DNA of 5,060 bases from an uncultured Spirochaetaceae bacterium (GTDB taxonomy: Bacteria > Spirochaetota > Spirochaetia > Treponematales > UBA12059): the NCBI GenBank assembly GCA_938004315.1, contig CALKWG010000536.1, forward strand, positions 1 to 5,060. Reading direction: 5' to 3'. Numbering within the stretch: the stretch's first letter is position 1; the number at the start of each line of letters is the position of its first letter. Position numbers and translations under genes: made by a program. Below the pieces are notes generated by a model that saw nothing but the letters and a program-made list of their open reading frames with translations, made no database searches and was not told where the DNA came from. Shown here piece by piece: positions 1 to 5,060 of the stretch.

Positions 1-47
1 GACCACCGAGTTCTACACTCTTTCCCTACACGACGCTCTTCCGATCT
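1..47 (+). other. Illumina P5/TruSeq adapter sequence (artefact)
   Basis: These bases match the Illumina P5/universal TruSeq adapter, running from GACCACCGAG through the sequencing-primer portion that ends in GCTCTTCCGATCT. The only difference I see is base 11, a T where the adapter has A. This is library-construction sequence left at a contig end, not genome. The reading frame of the next gene happens to stay open through it, so an ORF caller could extend the protein into the adapter. Real sequence begins at about base 48. The call rests on recognition of a well-known synthetic sequence. Confidence 0.97.
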
Positions 48-48
48 G

Positions 49-1038
49 GCCGCCTACCCCGACCGAATCCTACCGGTCCTGATGGTCGTAGACTCGGCTC
101 GTGCGGAGGACCTGAAGGAAGCATTGGACGCCGGCGCCAGCGACTACTTGGTCCGGCCGGTCGGCGCCGCGGAGCTCCTCCTTCGCCTCCGCGGCCAGCT
201 GGCCCTCGCCCGGGCTCTGCGGGAGGAGCGCGAGCGCCGCGAGCGCACGGCCGAGCATGACAAGCTGCGTACCCTGGGCATGCTTTCGGCCGGCGTCGCG
301 CACGAGATCAATACCCCGAACAACGCCGTGCTCCGCGGCGTCCCCATGCTCAAGGAGATTTGGCGGGAGCTGGCTCCCGCCATCGAGCGCGTCGCCCGGG
401 CCGAGCCGGATTTCCGCATCCGGGGCTTCTCATACGACGACCTGGCCGCGGAGCTGCCTTCCATGCTCGACGACCTCCTCATGGGCGCGCAGCACATACG
501 ACGCATCGTGGCCGAGCTTAAGGACTACGCCAGCCGGCCCGAAGGCGAGGCCGGCGCCGTGGACCTGAACGAGGCCCTGCGCTACGCCATGCGGCTCCTG
601 CGGCACGAGGCGCGGCTCGTCGGGGCCGCGTTCGCCGACGAGCTCGACCCCGAGCTCCCGAAGGTGCGCGGCGACCGTATGAAGTTGGCCCAGGTCTTCG
701 TGAACCTTATCGAAAACGCGCTGCAGGCGCTCAAAGGCCGGGGCGGCGCCGTCGTCGTGCGGAGCTCGCTTGAAGACGGCCTCGTCTCCGCGCAAATAAT
801 CGACGACGGCGAGGGGATGGACGAGGAGACCTTAGGTAAAGCCTGCGATCCCTTCTTCACGACGAGACGACGGAGCGGCGGCAGCGGCCTAGGATTGTCC
901 GTCTGCGCCGGGATACTCCGCGAAGCCGGCGCCGATTTCCGGCTTACGTCGACGCTCGGCCGCGGTACGACGGCGTCGGTACGCTTCAAGCCCTATTACG
1001 GACGGCCCGGCGCCGAGAGCGAGGCGAACGATGGATAA
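49..1038 (+). CDS. Receiver-linked sensor histidine kinase (REC-HisKA-HATPase), 5'-truncated
   Basis: This is a cytoplasmic kinase that autophosphorylates on His and should pass phosphate to the regulator encoded next. The start is missing: the frame is open back through base 49 into the adapter, and the ATG at 82 lies inside a receiver domain (beta-4 LPVLMVV, then AGASDYLVRP), so it is not a true start. After the receiver tail comes a charged helical linker (about 190-255), then the H-box GVAHEINTPNN with the phospho-accepting His at 301-303. The ATP-binding domain has an N-box (NLIEN, about 703-717), G1 (DDGEGM, 802-819), F-box (DPFFTT, 847-864) and G2 (GSGLGLS, 880-900), so catalysis looks intact. 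The receiver has Arg (154-156) where the conserved Lys is expected, and its phospho-Asp region is lost off the contig end. No membrane or PAS domain is visible. The stop overlaps the next start by 8 bases (ATGGATAA). NtrB-like kinases of this kind commonly partner sigma-54 regulators. Confidence 0.93.
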   Translation, partial: AAYPDRILPVLMVVDSARAEDLKEALDAGASDYLVRPVGAAELLLRLRGQLALARALREERERRERTAEHDKLRTLGMLSAGVAHEINTPNNAVLRGVPMLKEIWRELAPAIERVARAEPDFRIRGFSYDDLAAELPSMLDDLLMGAQHIRRIVAELKDYASRPEGEAGAVDLNEALRYAMRLLRHEARLVGAAFADELDPELPKVRGDRMKLAQVFVNLIENALQALKGRGGAVVVRSSLEDGLVSAQIIDDGEGMDEETLGKACDPFFTTRRRSGGSGLGLSVCAGILREAGADFRLTSTLGRGTTASVRFKPYYGRPGAESEANDG

Positions 1039-2464
1039 GCTAGGACGCATTCTCTGCCTTGACGACGACGCCGCGGTGCTGGCCCGGCTGGGCCGCGCCC
1101 TGCGGTACGAGGGCTACGCCGAGGTCTCCCTGTTCGAACGGCCCGGCGAGCTGTGGGAGGCCCTGGAGGGGGAGCCGGCCCTGGCCGTCATCTTGGACTT
1201 GGCCATGCCCGAGGCCGACGGCTACGAGATCCTCGCGGAGCTCCGCGCCCGCTACCCCGAGCTGCCGGTGATCGTCGCCACGGCCCTGGACGATACCGAG
1301 TCGGCGGTCCGTTGTATGCGGGCCGGCGCCTTCGATTTCGTGCCCAAGACCGCCGAGACAGCGCGCCTTATAGCCAGCCTGGAGCACGCCGCGCAGATCA
1401 ATAGTCTCAGGCGATACGGCGCGGCCCTGCGCGAAAGCATGCTGGCGCCAGAGCGCGAGCCGCCGGCCTGCTTCAAGCCTATCGTCACCCGCGACCGGCG
1501 TATGCTCGCCCTCTTCCGTTACATAGAGGCTATCGCCTCGAGCGACAAGGCGATACTGGTCGGCGGCGAATCGGGCACCGGCAAGGAGCTCTTCGCCGCC
1601 GCGATCCACGGGGCCTCCGGACGCAAGGGCCGCCTGGTCACGGTCAACATAGCCGGGCTAGACGATACCATGTTCAGCGACACGCTCTTCGGCCACAAGA
1701 AGGGCGCCTTTACCGGCGCGGACGCCGACCGTCCGGGACTCATCGAGCAGGCCGCGGGCGGGACCCTGTTCCTCGACGAGATAGGCGACCTTTCGCAGCA
1801 GAGCCAGGTGAAGCTCCTACGGCTCATCGAACAACGCCTCTACTATCCCTTGGGCGCGGACCTGACGCGTTCTTCCGACGCCTTGATCGTCGCCGCGACC
1901 AACCGCGACCTCGGTCAAGCCGCCGCCCAAGGTCATTTTAGGCGCGACCTGTATTACCGCCTGAGTACCCACTACGTCGCCATACCGCCGCTGAGGGAAC
2001 GCTACGCTGACCTTCCCCTGCTCGTCGCCTATTTCGTGTCGAAGGCGGCGGAGAAATTTAAAAAGCCGCCTCCGGCGGTTCCCGTCGAGCTGTATGACCT
2101 CCTGCGGACCTATGATTTCCCCGGCAACGTCCGCGAACTCGAGTCGCTCGTCTATGACGCCGTCGGCCGCTCCGCGTCTCGCGTGTTGCCGCTCGCCTCG
2201 TTCAAGGAGCGTATCCTGCCCGCCGCCTCGCGCGATAAAGCCGTGAACCCCGTCTCCGGCCGCGAGCGCTCCGGCGGAAGCGGCCTTGGCGAACTGCTCG
2301 CCGCCATGCCCGTCCTTCCGGGTCTTAAGGCCATGAACGAGTCCCTCATCCAGGAAGCCATGAGACGATCCGGGGGTAATCAAGGCATCGCGGCCGGCCT
2401 TTTAGGCCTTTCAAGGACCGCCTTGAACAGGCGCCTGAGTTCTCTTGAGAAGGGCGGCGATTAA
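1031..2464 (+). CDS. Sigma-54-dependent NtrC-family response regulator
   Basis: This 477-residue activator of sigma-54 RNA polymerase has all three expected domains. The receiver (about 5-120) has acidic D11/D12, phospho-acceptor D56, T84 and K106. Residue 107 is Thr where Pro usually follows the Lys. The AAA+ domain (about 150-385) has Walker A GESGTGKE (179-186), GAFTGA (225-230, the sigma-54 contact loop), Walker B TLFLDE (245-250), candidate Arg fingers R304 and R310, and sensor II GNVREL (365-370). A Ser/Gly-rich linker (about 400-420) leads to a Fis-type HTH (about 437-472). Its length is normal for the family. The ATG lies within the kinase 3' end with a weak GAGG upstream, so translation is probably coupled. 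The kinase immediately upstream is the likely phosphodonor. The intact GAFTGA predicts true sigma-54 activation, and a dyad plus a -24/-12 promoter lie just downstream. The signal it answers cannot be read from the sequence. Confidence 0.96.
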   Translation: MDKLGRILCLDDDAAVLARLGRALRYEGYAEVSLFERPGELWEALEGEPALAVILDLAMPEADGYEILAELRARYPELPVIVATALDDTESAVRCMRAGAFDFVPKTAETARLIASLEHAAQINSLRRYGAALRESMLAPEREPPACFKPIVTRDRRMLALFRYIEAIASSDKAILVGGESGTGKELFAAAIHGASGRKGRLVTVNIAGLDDTMFSDTLFGHKKGAFTGADADRPGLIEQAAGGTLFLDEIGDLSQQSQVKLLRLIEQRLYYPLGADLTRSSDALIVAATNRDLGQAAAQGHFRRDLYYRLSTHYVAIPPLRERYADLPLLVAYFVSKAAEKFKKPPPAVPVELYDLLRTYDFPGNVRELESLVYDAVGRSASRVLPLASFKERILPAASRDKAVNPVSGRERSGGSGLGELLAAMPVLPGLKAMNESLIQEAMRRSGGNQGIAAGLLGLSRTALNRRLSSLEKGGD

Positions 2465-2576
2465 TGCCGCTTCAGGGCTGTGTAATAATTGACAGGCTTT
2501 CGTTTCTTCACAGATATGCATAAGTCTTCTAGTTATCTAGGAAAAAGCACTCATTGCATCGAGCCTTGTCCGGATG

Positions 2577-2594
2577 CTGTGCAAAAATGCACAG
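2577..2594. promoter_or_regulatory. Candidate activator-binding dyad (enhancer/UAS)
   Basis: CTGTGCA-AAAA-TGCACAG is a perfect inverted repeat with 7-base arms and a 4-base A spacer. Its centre is about 130 bases upstream of the start predicted for the -24/-12 promoter at 2690-2705, within the usual range for enhancer sites of NtrC-type activators. TGCA arms around a short A/T spacer resemble, from memory, LuxO and NtrC operators. The adjacent regulator has a Fis-type HTH that would bind a dyad of about this size. I see only one clear copy, whereas such enhancers are often paired. It could instead form an RNA hairpin in a read-through transcript of the kinase-regulator operon. Confidence 0.55.
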
Positions 2595-2619
2595 GCCTAG
2601 CGCCGCGATACTGAAAACG

Positions 2620-2688
2620 AATGGTCATACTATAAGATTAAATCTTTATAAAATAAGCAATTAAAATTTCTTCTTCAATCATGACGAA
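2620..2688. promoter_or_regulatory. AT-rich spacer with 13-bp dyad, possible bend region
   Basis: This stretch between the candidate enhancer and the sigma-54 promoter is strikingly AT-rich for the window. It contains the dyad AAGATT-A-AATCTT (2634-2646), which extends to about 2631-2650 with a one-base bulge. Sigma-54 promoters often have a bendable or IHF-bound segment here so that the activator can reach the polymerase. I looked for the IHF consensus (WATCAR-N4-TTR) on both strands and found no good match, so only intrinsic bending or an unknown binder is suggested. Confidence 0.3.
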
Positions 2689-2689
2689 T

Positions 2690-2705
2690 TGGCCTGGATA
2701 TTGCT
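2690..2705 (+). promoter_or_regulatory. Sigma-54 (-24/-12) promoter
   Basis: The sequence TGGCCTGGATATTGCT fits the sigma-54 consensus TGGCACG-N4-TTGCW at 10 of 12 defined positions, including the essential GG (2691-2692) and GC (2703-2704) ten bases apart. Transcription should begin about 12 bases after the -12 element, near 2716. It lies in a non-coding AT-rich region, points away from the regulator gene, has a dyad at about -130, and is followed about 127 bases later by a strong terminator. It sits directly downstream of a sigma-54 activator gene. The match is by eye and has not been scored against a genome-wide matrix. Confidence 0.75.
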
Positions 2706-2715
2706 AATACATATA

Positions 2716-2842
2716 CGTTGGTGTGGTTCCTCCACAGTTCAAAAAGTTGTCGGTAATAATAAGGTAAAAAAGAGGGGGATAGGTAAAAGGGTTTCCATAA
2801 CCCGTAAAACGGAGCGCCTGGGCCGGCGTTCCGTTTTTTTTT
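2716..2842 (+). ncRNA. Candidate sigma-54-dependent small RNA
   Basis: This is the predicted transcript of about 127 nt between the sigma-54 promoter and the intrinsic terminator. I see no convincing ORF: the best short frame (GTG at 2721, 11 codons) lacks a ribosome binding site. Visible structure: hairpin 1 with arms TGTGG/CCACA (2722-2726, 2732-2736) presenting UUCCU followed by CC, which could pair with Shine-Dalgarno sequences; an unpaired A/G-rich stretch (about 2740-2788) with AAUAAUAAG, an (ARN)3 Hfq-distal-type motif, and repeated GGUAA(A/U)A; hairpin 2 GGGTT/AACCC (2789-2793, 2799-2803); then the terminator hairpin with nine Us. Sigma-54 sRNAs next to their activator genes are known (Qrr, CrcZ, GlmY), but I recognise no sequence homology to them. 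The start is inferred and targets are unknown. The alternative is a 3' UTR of the upstream operon. Confidence 0.6.
2807..2842 (+). terminator. Strong intrinsic terminator
   Basis: AAACGGAGCGCC (2807-2818) pairs with GGCGTTCCGTTT (2825-2836) to give a 12-bp stem with one G-U wobble and a 6-base loop. A run of nine Ts (2834-2842) follows at its base. It ends the candidate small RNA and would also stop read-through from the kinase-regulator operon. On the minus strand the wobble becomes a mismatch and only TTTT follows, so termination in that direction should be weak. Confidence 0.92.
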
Positions 2843-3003
2843 GCTCCCAACCGGCGCATCTTTCGGGCGACAGCCCCGTCGCGCCCTGAAATTAAGCGCA
2901 AGGCGCAACCTCTCCGAGGGGCAAAGGTCTAGTAATAGCGTAGGCGAGCGTAACGCCGCCCGGCGATCGCCGCCCGCGCTATGAAAGGCAGGTCCGTTCA
3001 ACG
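2843..3003 (+). other. Leader region of trhA, with a 12-bp palindrome
   Basis: This GC-rich, non-coding stretch of 161 bases lies between the terminator and trhA. It contains a small imperfect hairpin (GCGAC 2867-2871 with GTCGC 2878-2882) and the perfect palindrome CGGCGATCGCCG (2961-2972), 31 bases before the trhA start codon, which could be an operator. I see no convincing -35/-10 pair; TAGTAATAG near 2930-2938 is the only AT-rich candidate for a -10 element. The upstream terminator implies that trhA needs its own promoter here. Confidence 0.4.
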
Positions 3004-3681
3004 ATGTCAGATTCTATCCGCATGGATACCAAGCTCCCCTCCCGCGGGGACGACGGTTCATACCCCTTCGTCGCCGAGCTCAGCAACGCCATCACCCACG
3101 GCGTCAGCGCCTTGGTGGCCCTCGCCGGCCTCGTCATCCTGGTCGTCGGCGCGTCGACCCGAGGCGACGCCTGGCACGTCGTGTCGTTCTCGCTCTTCGG
3201 CGCGTCCGCCGTCATGCTCTATACGATGTCCACGCTGTACCATGCCCTGACCGCGCCGAAGGCCAAGCGGGTCTTCAAGGTCTTGGATCACGCGTCGATC
3301 TACCTCTTGATAGCGGGGACCTATACCCCGTTCGCCTTAGTCCTCCTACGGGCGAGCGTAGGCTGGTGGGTCTTCGGCGTGGTCTGGGGCGCGGCCGTAG
3401 CCGGCATCGCGCTCGAGCCCTTCGTCGTCGGCCGGGCGAAGATCATCTCCGCCGCGCTGTATATCGCCATGGGCTGGATCATCGTCCTCGCGTGGAGGCC
3501 TTTGAACGAGGTCGCCCGTCCCGAGACCGTGGGCCTGCTCTTAGCGGGCGGCGTAGCCTATACCGCCGGCGCCGCCTTCTACGTGATGAAGAAGTGGACC
3601 TGGTCGCATCCGGTGTGGCACCTCTTCGTGACCGCAGGCACCGCGCTGCATTTCTTCGCGGCCATGTCCATATTGCCCTAG
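3004..3681 (+). CDS. trhA: TrhA / hemolysin III family membrane protein (PAQR-like)
   Basis: This 225-residue inner-membrane protein belongs to the hemolysin III/YqfA (TrhA) branch of the PAQR superfamily, in which members have been linked to membrane-lipid homeostasis; 'hemolysin' is a historical name. About seven hydrophobic helices can be read (roughly 33-50, 59-80, 96-115, 120-138, 147-164, 176-194, 203-222). The family metal-site residues are present: S76-x3-H80 in STLYH, D95-H96 before IYLLIAGTYTPF, H202-x3-H206 in HPVWH, and H216. E25...N28...H32 in the N-terminal segment also fits. The length is typical. The ATG at 3004 is preceded by AAAGGCAGG (2984-2992), a weakish, somewhat distant ribosome binding site; the next in-frame ATG (3022) has none. 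It stands alone, behind a strong terminator, and converges on yjjB with a 4-base overlap. Substrate and lipid role are not visible in the sequence. Confidence 0.93.
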   Translation: MSDSIRMDTKLPSRGDDGSYPFVAELSNAITHGVSALVALAGLVILVVGASTRGDAWHVVSFSLFGASAVMLYTMSTLYHALTAPKAKRVFKVLDHASIYLLIAGTYTPFALVLLRASVGWWVFGVVWGAAVAGIALEPFVVGRAKIISAALYIAMGWIIVLAWRPLNEVARPETVGLLLAGGVAYTAGAAFYVMKKWTWSHPVWHLFVTAGTALHFFAAMSILP

Positions 3682-4187
3682 GCGGAGCGGTCGGGCGGCC
3701 GACGCCGGGCGCGGCCGCCGCGCCGCGTAGCCGCGGCGAAGGTCGGCTTCTTAAGCCAGGCTATACGGGCGAGGGCCGACGCTACCGCCAAGCCGGCGGC
3801 GATGGCCCCCGCCGCCGTCAGGGCGGCGAAGCCCGCGTCGGTCGCGCGCGCCATGTCGCCCGAGACCGCGTGGAACATGGTGTAGTACATACCGCCGCCG
3901 GGCACGAGCGGTATGATGGCGCAGAGTATGAAGAGCGAGGCCGGGCGCTTCGACAGCCAGGCGAGCGTTTCAGCGTAGAGCCCCACGGCGACGCTCGCGG
4001 CGAAGTACGCGAAGGCCGGCGAGCCGGAGCTCGCGTCGGCCCAAAGATAGGCCCCCCAGGCCAAGGCCCCGCCCAGGGCGGCCAGGGGCAGGTCGCGCAG
4101 CGGCGTGCGGAACAGGAGCCCGAAGCCCACGGTAGCCAAGAGCGCCCAGAGGAGCTGCGGCGCCGCCGCCCAGACGCCGGCCGTCAC
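3678..4187 (-). CDS. yjjB: YjjB-like ThrE-family exporter subunit
   Basis: This is the small membrane subunit of a two-gene ThrE-type exporter (ThrE_2 domain), 169 residues long (E. coli YjjB is about 157). The start is the GTG at 4187: a perfect AGGAGG lies 6 bases upstream, and the codon overlaps the yjjP stop as GTGA. A longer frame from 4487 is only an Arg-rich antisense-like extension inside yjjP. Four to five hydrophobic segments are visible (about 9-26, 33-50, 58-75, 83-102, 116-142). The family signature IIPLVPGGGMYYTM is at 91-104. The tail (155-167) is Arg-rich and probably cytoplasmic. The protein should assemble with YjjP. Family members export threonine/serine (Corynebacterium ThrE, a fused form), and E. 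coli YjjPB has been linked to succinate export, so the substrate is uncertain. The stop shares CTAG with the trhA stop, leaving no intergenic space for a terminator. Confidence 0.9.
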   Translation of the reverse strand: MTAGVWAAAPQLLWALLATVGFGLLFRTPLRDLPLAALGGALAWGAYLWADASSGSPAFAYFAASVAVGLYAETLAWLSKRPASLFILCAIIPLVPGGGMYYTMFHAVSGDMARATDAGFAALTAAGAIAAGLAVASALARIAWLKKPTFAAATRRGGRARRRPPDRSA

Positions 4188-4975
4188 CAAGCGCCTCCTA
4201 AGAGTTCCCAGCTTTTTAAGGCGAAGCCGACGCCGATGGATATGCCCCCGGCGGATATGAAGGCCTCGGCGCCCCGCGCTACGCCGGCGACCAGGTCGCC
4301 GGCTATGGTGTCGCGTATCGCGTTTACGATCATCACGCCGGGCACGAGCAGCATGATGCCGCCGATGATCACCGTATCCAGGTGGTTCGCCAGGCCTAGG
4401 CTCGTCGTCGCCAGGGCTACGAAGGCGGTAAAGGCGCCGCCGGCTATGTTCACGAAGAAGCCCGACAGCCGCATGGAGCCCAGCCACGAGGTCACCCGCC
4501 CCATGAAGAGGCCTATCGCCCCGGCGACCAAGGCGTCGTTCCAGGCCCCGCCGAAAAGCAGGCAGAAGAAGCCGGTGACCAGTGCCGCGCCGAGCGAGGG
4601 CAGCGGGGCCGGATAGCCGCCGAGGGCCTCGATCTCGCAGAGCCTTCGGTCTATCTCGTCGGGGCCGAGCTCGCCGGCCACGGCGCCGCGGGCCACGTCG
4701 TTCACCCGCGCGATCTTACAGAGGTTCATGCGGCGGCTCCTTATGCGCTTGACCATGCTCCGCGTCGAGCCGTCGGGCGCGGCGCAGGACAGCATGATGC
4801 CCGTCGGCGTCGCGAAGCTCTCGGCGTCCAAGGCGCCGAGCGACGAGGCGACGGCGCCGATGACGTCCTCGGCCCGGTAGGTCTCGCCGCCGGATTCGAG
4901 GATGATACGGCCGGCCTCGGCGGCCAGGCGCAGGGCCTCGTCGACCGAGGCGGGCGGGGAGTCGGCGTCCGTCAC
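4184..4975 (-). CDS. yjjP: YjjP-like ThrE-family exporter subunit
   Basis: This is the larger subunit of a ThrE-type exporter (ThrE_1, formerly DUF1212), 263 residues long (E. coli YjjP is about 256). The soluble N-terminal part (about 12-120) carries the family pattern: SGGETYRAEDV (28-38), ESFATPTGI (52-60), and RxRRMNLxKIxxVN in 79-92 followed by AGE (100-102). About five membrane helices follow (127-143, 146-160, 172-192, 199-217, 236-254), with the conserved LLVPGVMIVNAIRD at 209-222 and GDLVAGVARGAEA after it. The start is the GTG at 4975, which overlaps the stop of the preceding gene as GTGA; no strong ribosome binding site is seen, so it probably depends on coupling. With YjjB it makes up the two halves of single-chain ThrE. 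Substrate is likely threonine/serine or a small dicarboxylate and cannot be told from sequence. Confidence 0.93.
   Translation of the reverse strand: MTDADSPPASVDEALRLAAEAGRIILESGGETYRAEDVIGAVASSLGALDAESFATPTGIMLSCAAPDGSTRSMVKRIRSRRMNLCKIARVNDVARGAVAGELGPDEIDRRLCEIEALGGYPAPLPSLGAALVTGFFCLLFGGAWNDALVAGAIGLFMGRVTSWLGSMRLSGFFVNIAGGAFTAFVALATTSLGLANHLDTVIIGGIMLLVPGVMIVNAIRDTIAGDLVAGVARGAEAFISAGGISIGVGFALKSWELLGGAW
4194..4199 (-). promoter_or_regulatory. Perfect Shine-Dalgarno AGGAGG for yjjB
   Basis: AGGAGG lies 6 bases before the GTG at 4187, inside the last codons of yjjP. It decides the start of yjjB and shows that the organism uses canonical anti-Shine-Dalgarno pairing. Together with the GTGA overlap it indicates coupled, near-equal translation of the two subunits. 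Confidence 0.9.
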
Positions 4976-5060
4976 AGCGCCAACCGCATGCCCAGGCTTA
5001 CGTGACCGGTCAGGTGGTCTAAGAAGGGGGCGTCGCCCGTCCAGGCGTTGAAGATGGGCA
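4972..5060 (-). CDS. C-terminal end of an unidentified protein, first visible gene of the minus-strand operon
   Basis: An open frame enters from the window edge and ends with TGA at 4974-4972, giving 28 residues that finish ...HVSLGMRLAL. The stop overlaps the yjjP start as GTGA, the same junction type as yjjP-yjjB, which argues that it is real and part of the same transcript. I do not recognise the protein. The alternating hydrophobic/polar pattern at the end could be the last strand of an outer-membrane barrel, but it ends in Leu rather than the usual Phe, so this is only a suggestion. Confidence 0.6.
   Translation of the reverse strand, partial: PIFNAWTGDAPFLDHLTGHVSLGMRLAL

Noticed and set aside
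2454..2470. GCGGC/GCCGC hairpin over the regulator's stop codon as a terminator
   Set aside because: The stem is only 5 bp with a 7-base loop and no T-run follows. The strong terminator lies at 2807-2842.
2489..2518. TTGACA as a sigma-70 -35 element upstream of the candidate RNA
   Set aside because: The -35 hexamer is perfect, but at 17-18 bases the -10 options (AGATAT, GATATG) match the consensus poorly. A longer constitutive transcript cannot be excluded.
2689..2889. Possible 66-residue ORF starting with TTG in the intergenic region
   Set aside because: Its start lies inside the sigma-54 promoter, it has no ribosome binding site, and it runs through the terminator hairpin and its T-run.
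2716..3003. Riboswitch or attenuator controlling trhA
   Set aside because: I recognise no known riboswitch motif. The terminator is 161 bases before trhA with no clear antiterminator partner. CCGT-AAA-ACGG (2802-2812) could compete with the terminator arm, but it is too short to argue from.
2984..3006. Direct base pairing of the candidate RNA with the trhA start region
   Set aside because: Only about six contiguous bases match (AACGGA with TCCGTT), and they sit in the terminator stem, so this is not above chance.
3366..4616. Long plus-strand open frame of 416 codons across the end of trhA and the minus-strand genes
   Set aside because: It overlaps three better-supported genes, its translation is Arg/Gly/Pro-rich and low in complexity, and it has no family signature. 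It is a GC-rich shadow frame.
1..5060. CRISPR arrays, tRNA or rRNA genes, insertion sequences, phage genes
   Set aside because: I saw no repeat-spacer pattern, tRNA-like cloverleaf, transposase motifs or terminal inverted repeats in the window.

Overview
The window looks like one end of a contig from a high-GC Gram-negative bacterium. The coding parts are very GC-rich, while the 539-base gap in the middle is AT-rich. The first 47 bases are not biological: they match the Illumina P5/TruSeq adapter with one mismatch, so the natural sequence starts at about base 48 and the first gene is cut there. The taxon cannot be fixed from this window. The histidine-kinase H-box (HEINTPNN) recalls deltaproteobacterial and spirochaete kinases. 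Frequent ATA isoleucine codons in GC-rich genes are unusual, but they do not settle the lineage.

Bases 49-2464 (+ strand) hold a two-component pair joined by an 8-base overlap. The first gene is a receiver-linked histidine kinase, truncated at its 5' end. The second is a complete NtrC-family sigma-54 response regulator with receiver, AAA+ and Fis-type HTH domains and an intact GAFTGA motif.

Bases 2465-3003 are the most interesting part. In order they hold a perfect dyad (CTGTGCA-AAAA-TGCACAG, 2577-2594), an AT-rich spacer, a good -24/-12 sigma-54 promoter (2690-2705), about 127 bases with no convincing ORF but several hairpins, and a strong intrinsic terminator with nine Ts (2807-2842). The dyad is centred about 130 bases upstream of the predicted start. 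This is the layout expected of a sigma-54-dependent small RNA driven by the adjacent response regulator, as in Qrr/LuxO, CrcZ/CbrB and GlmY/GlrR. It is an inference from sequence, but the parts agree in order, orientation and spacing.

Bases 3004-3681 (+) encode a TrhA/hemolysin III (PAQR-like) seven-helix membrane protein. It converges on a minus-strand operon, and the two stop codons share the palindrome CTAG. That operon (5060 down to 3678) contains the C-terminal end of an unidentified protein, a YjjP-like ThrE N-terminal-type subunit and a YjjB-like ThrE C-terminal-type subunit. Both junctions are 4-base GTGA overlaps. YjjP and YjjB together should form one inner-membrane exporter for small metabolites (threonine/serine or dicarboxylate type).
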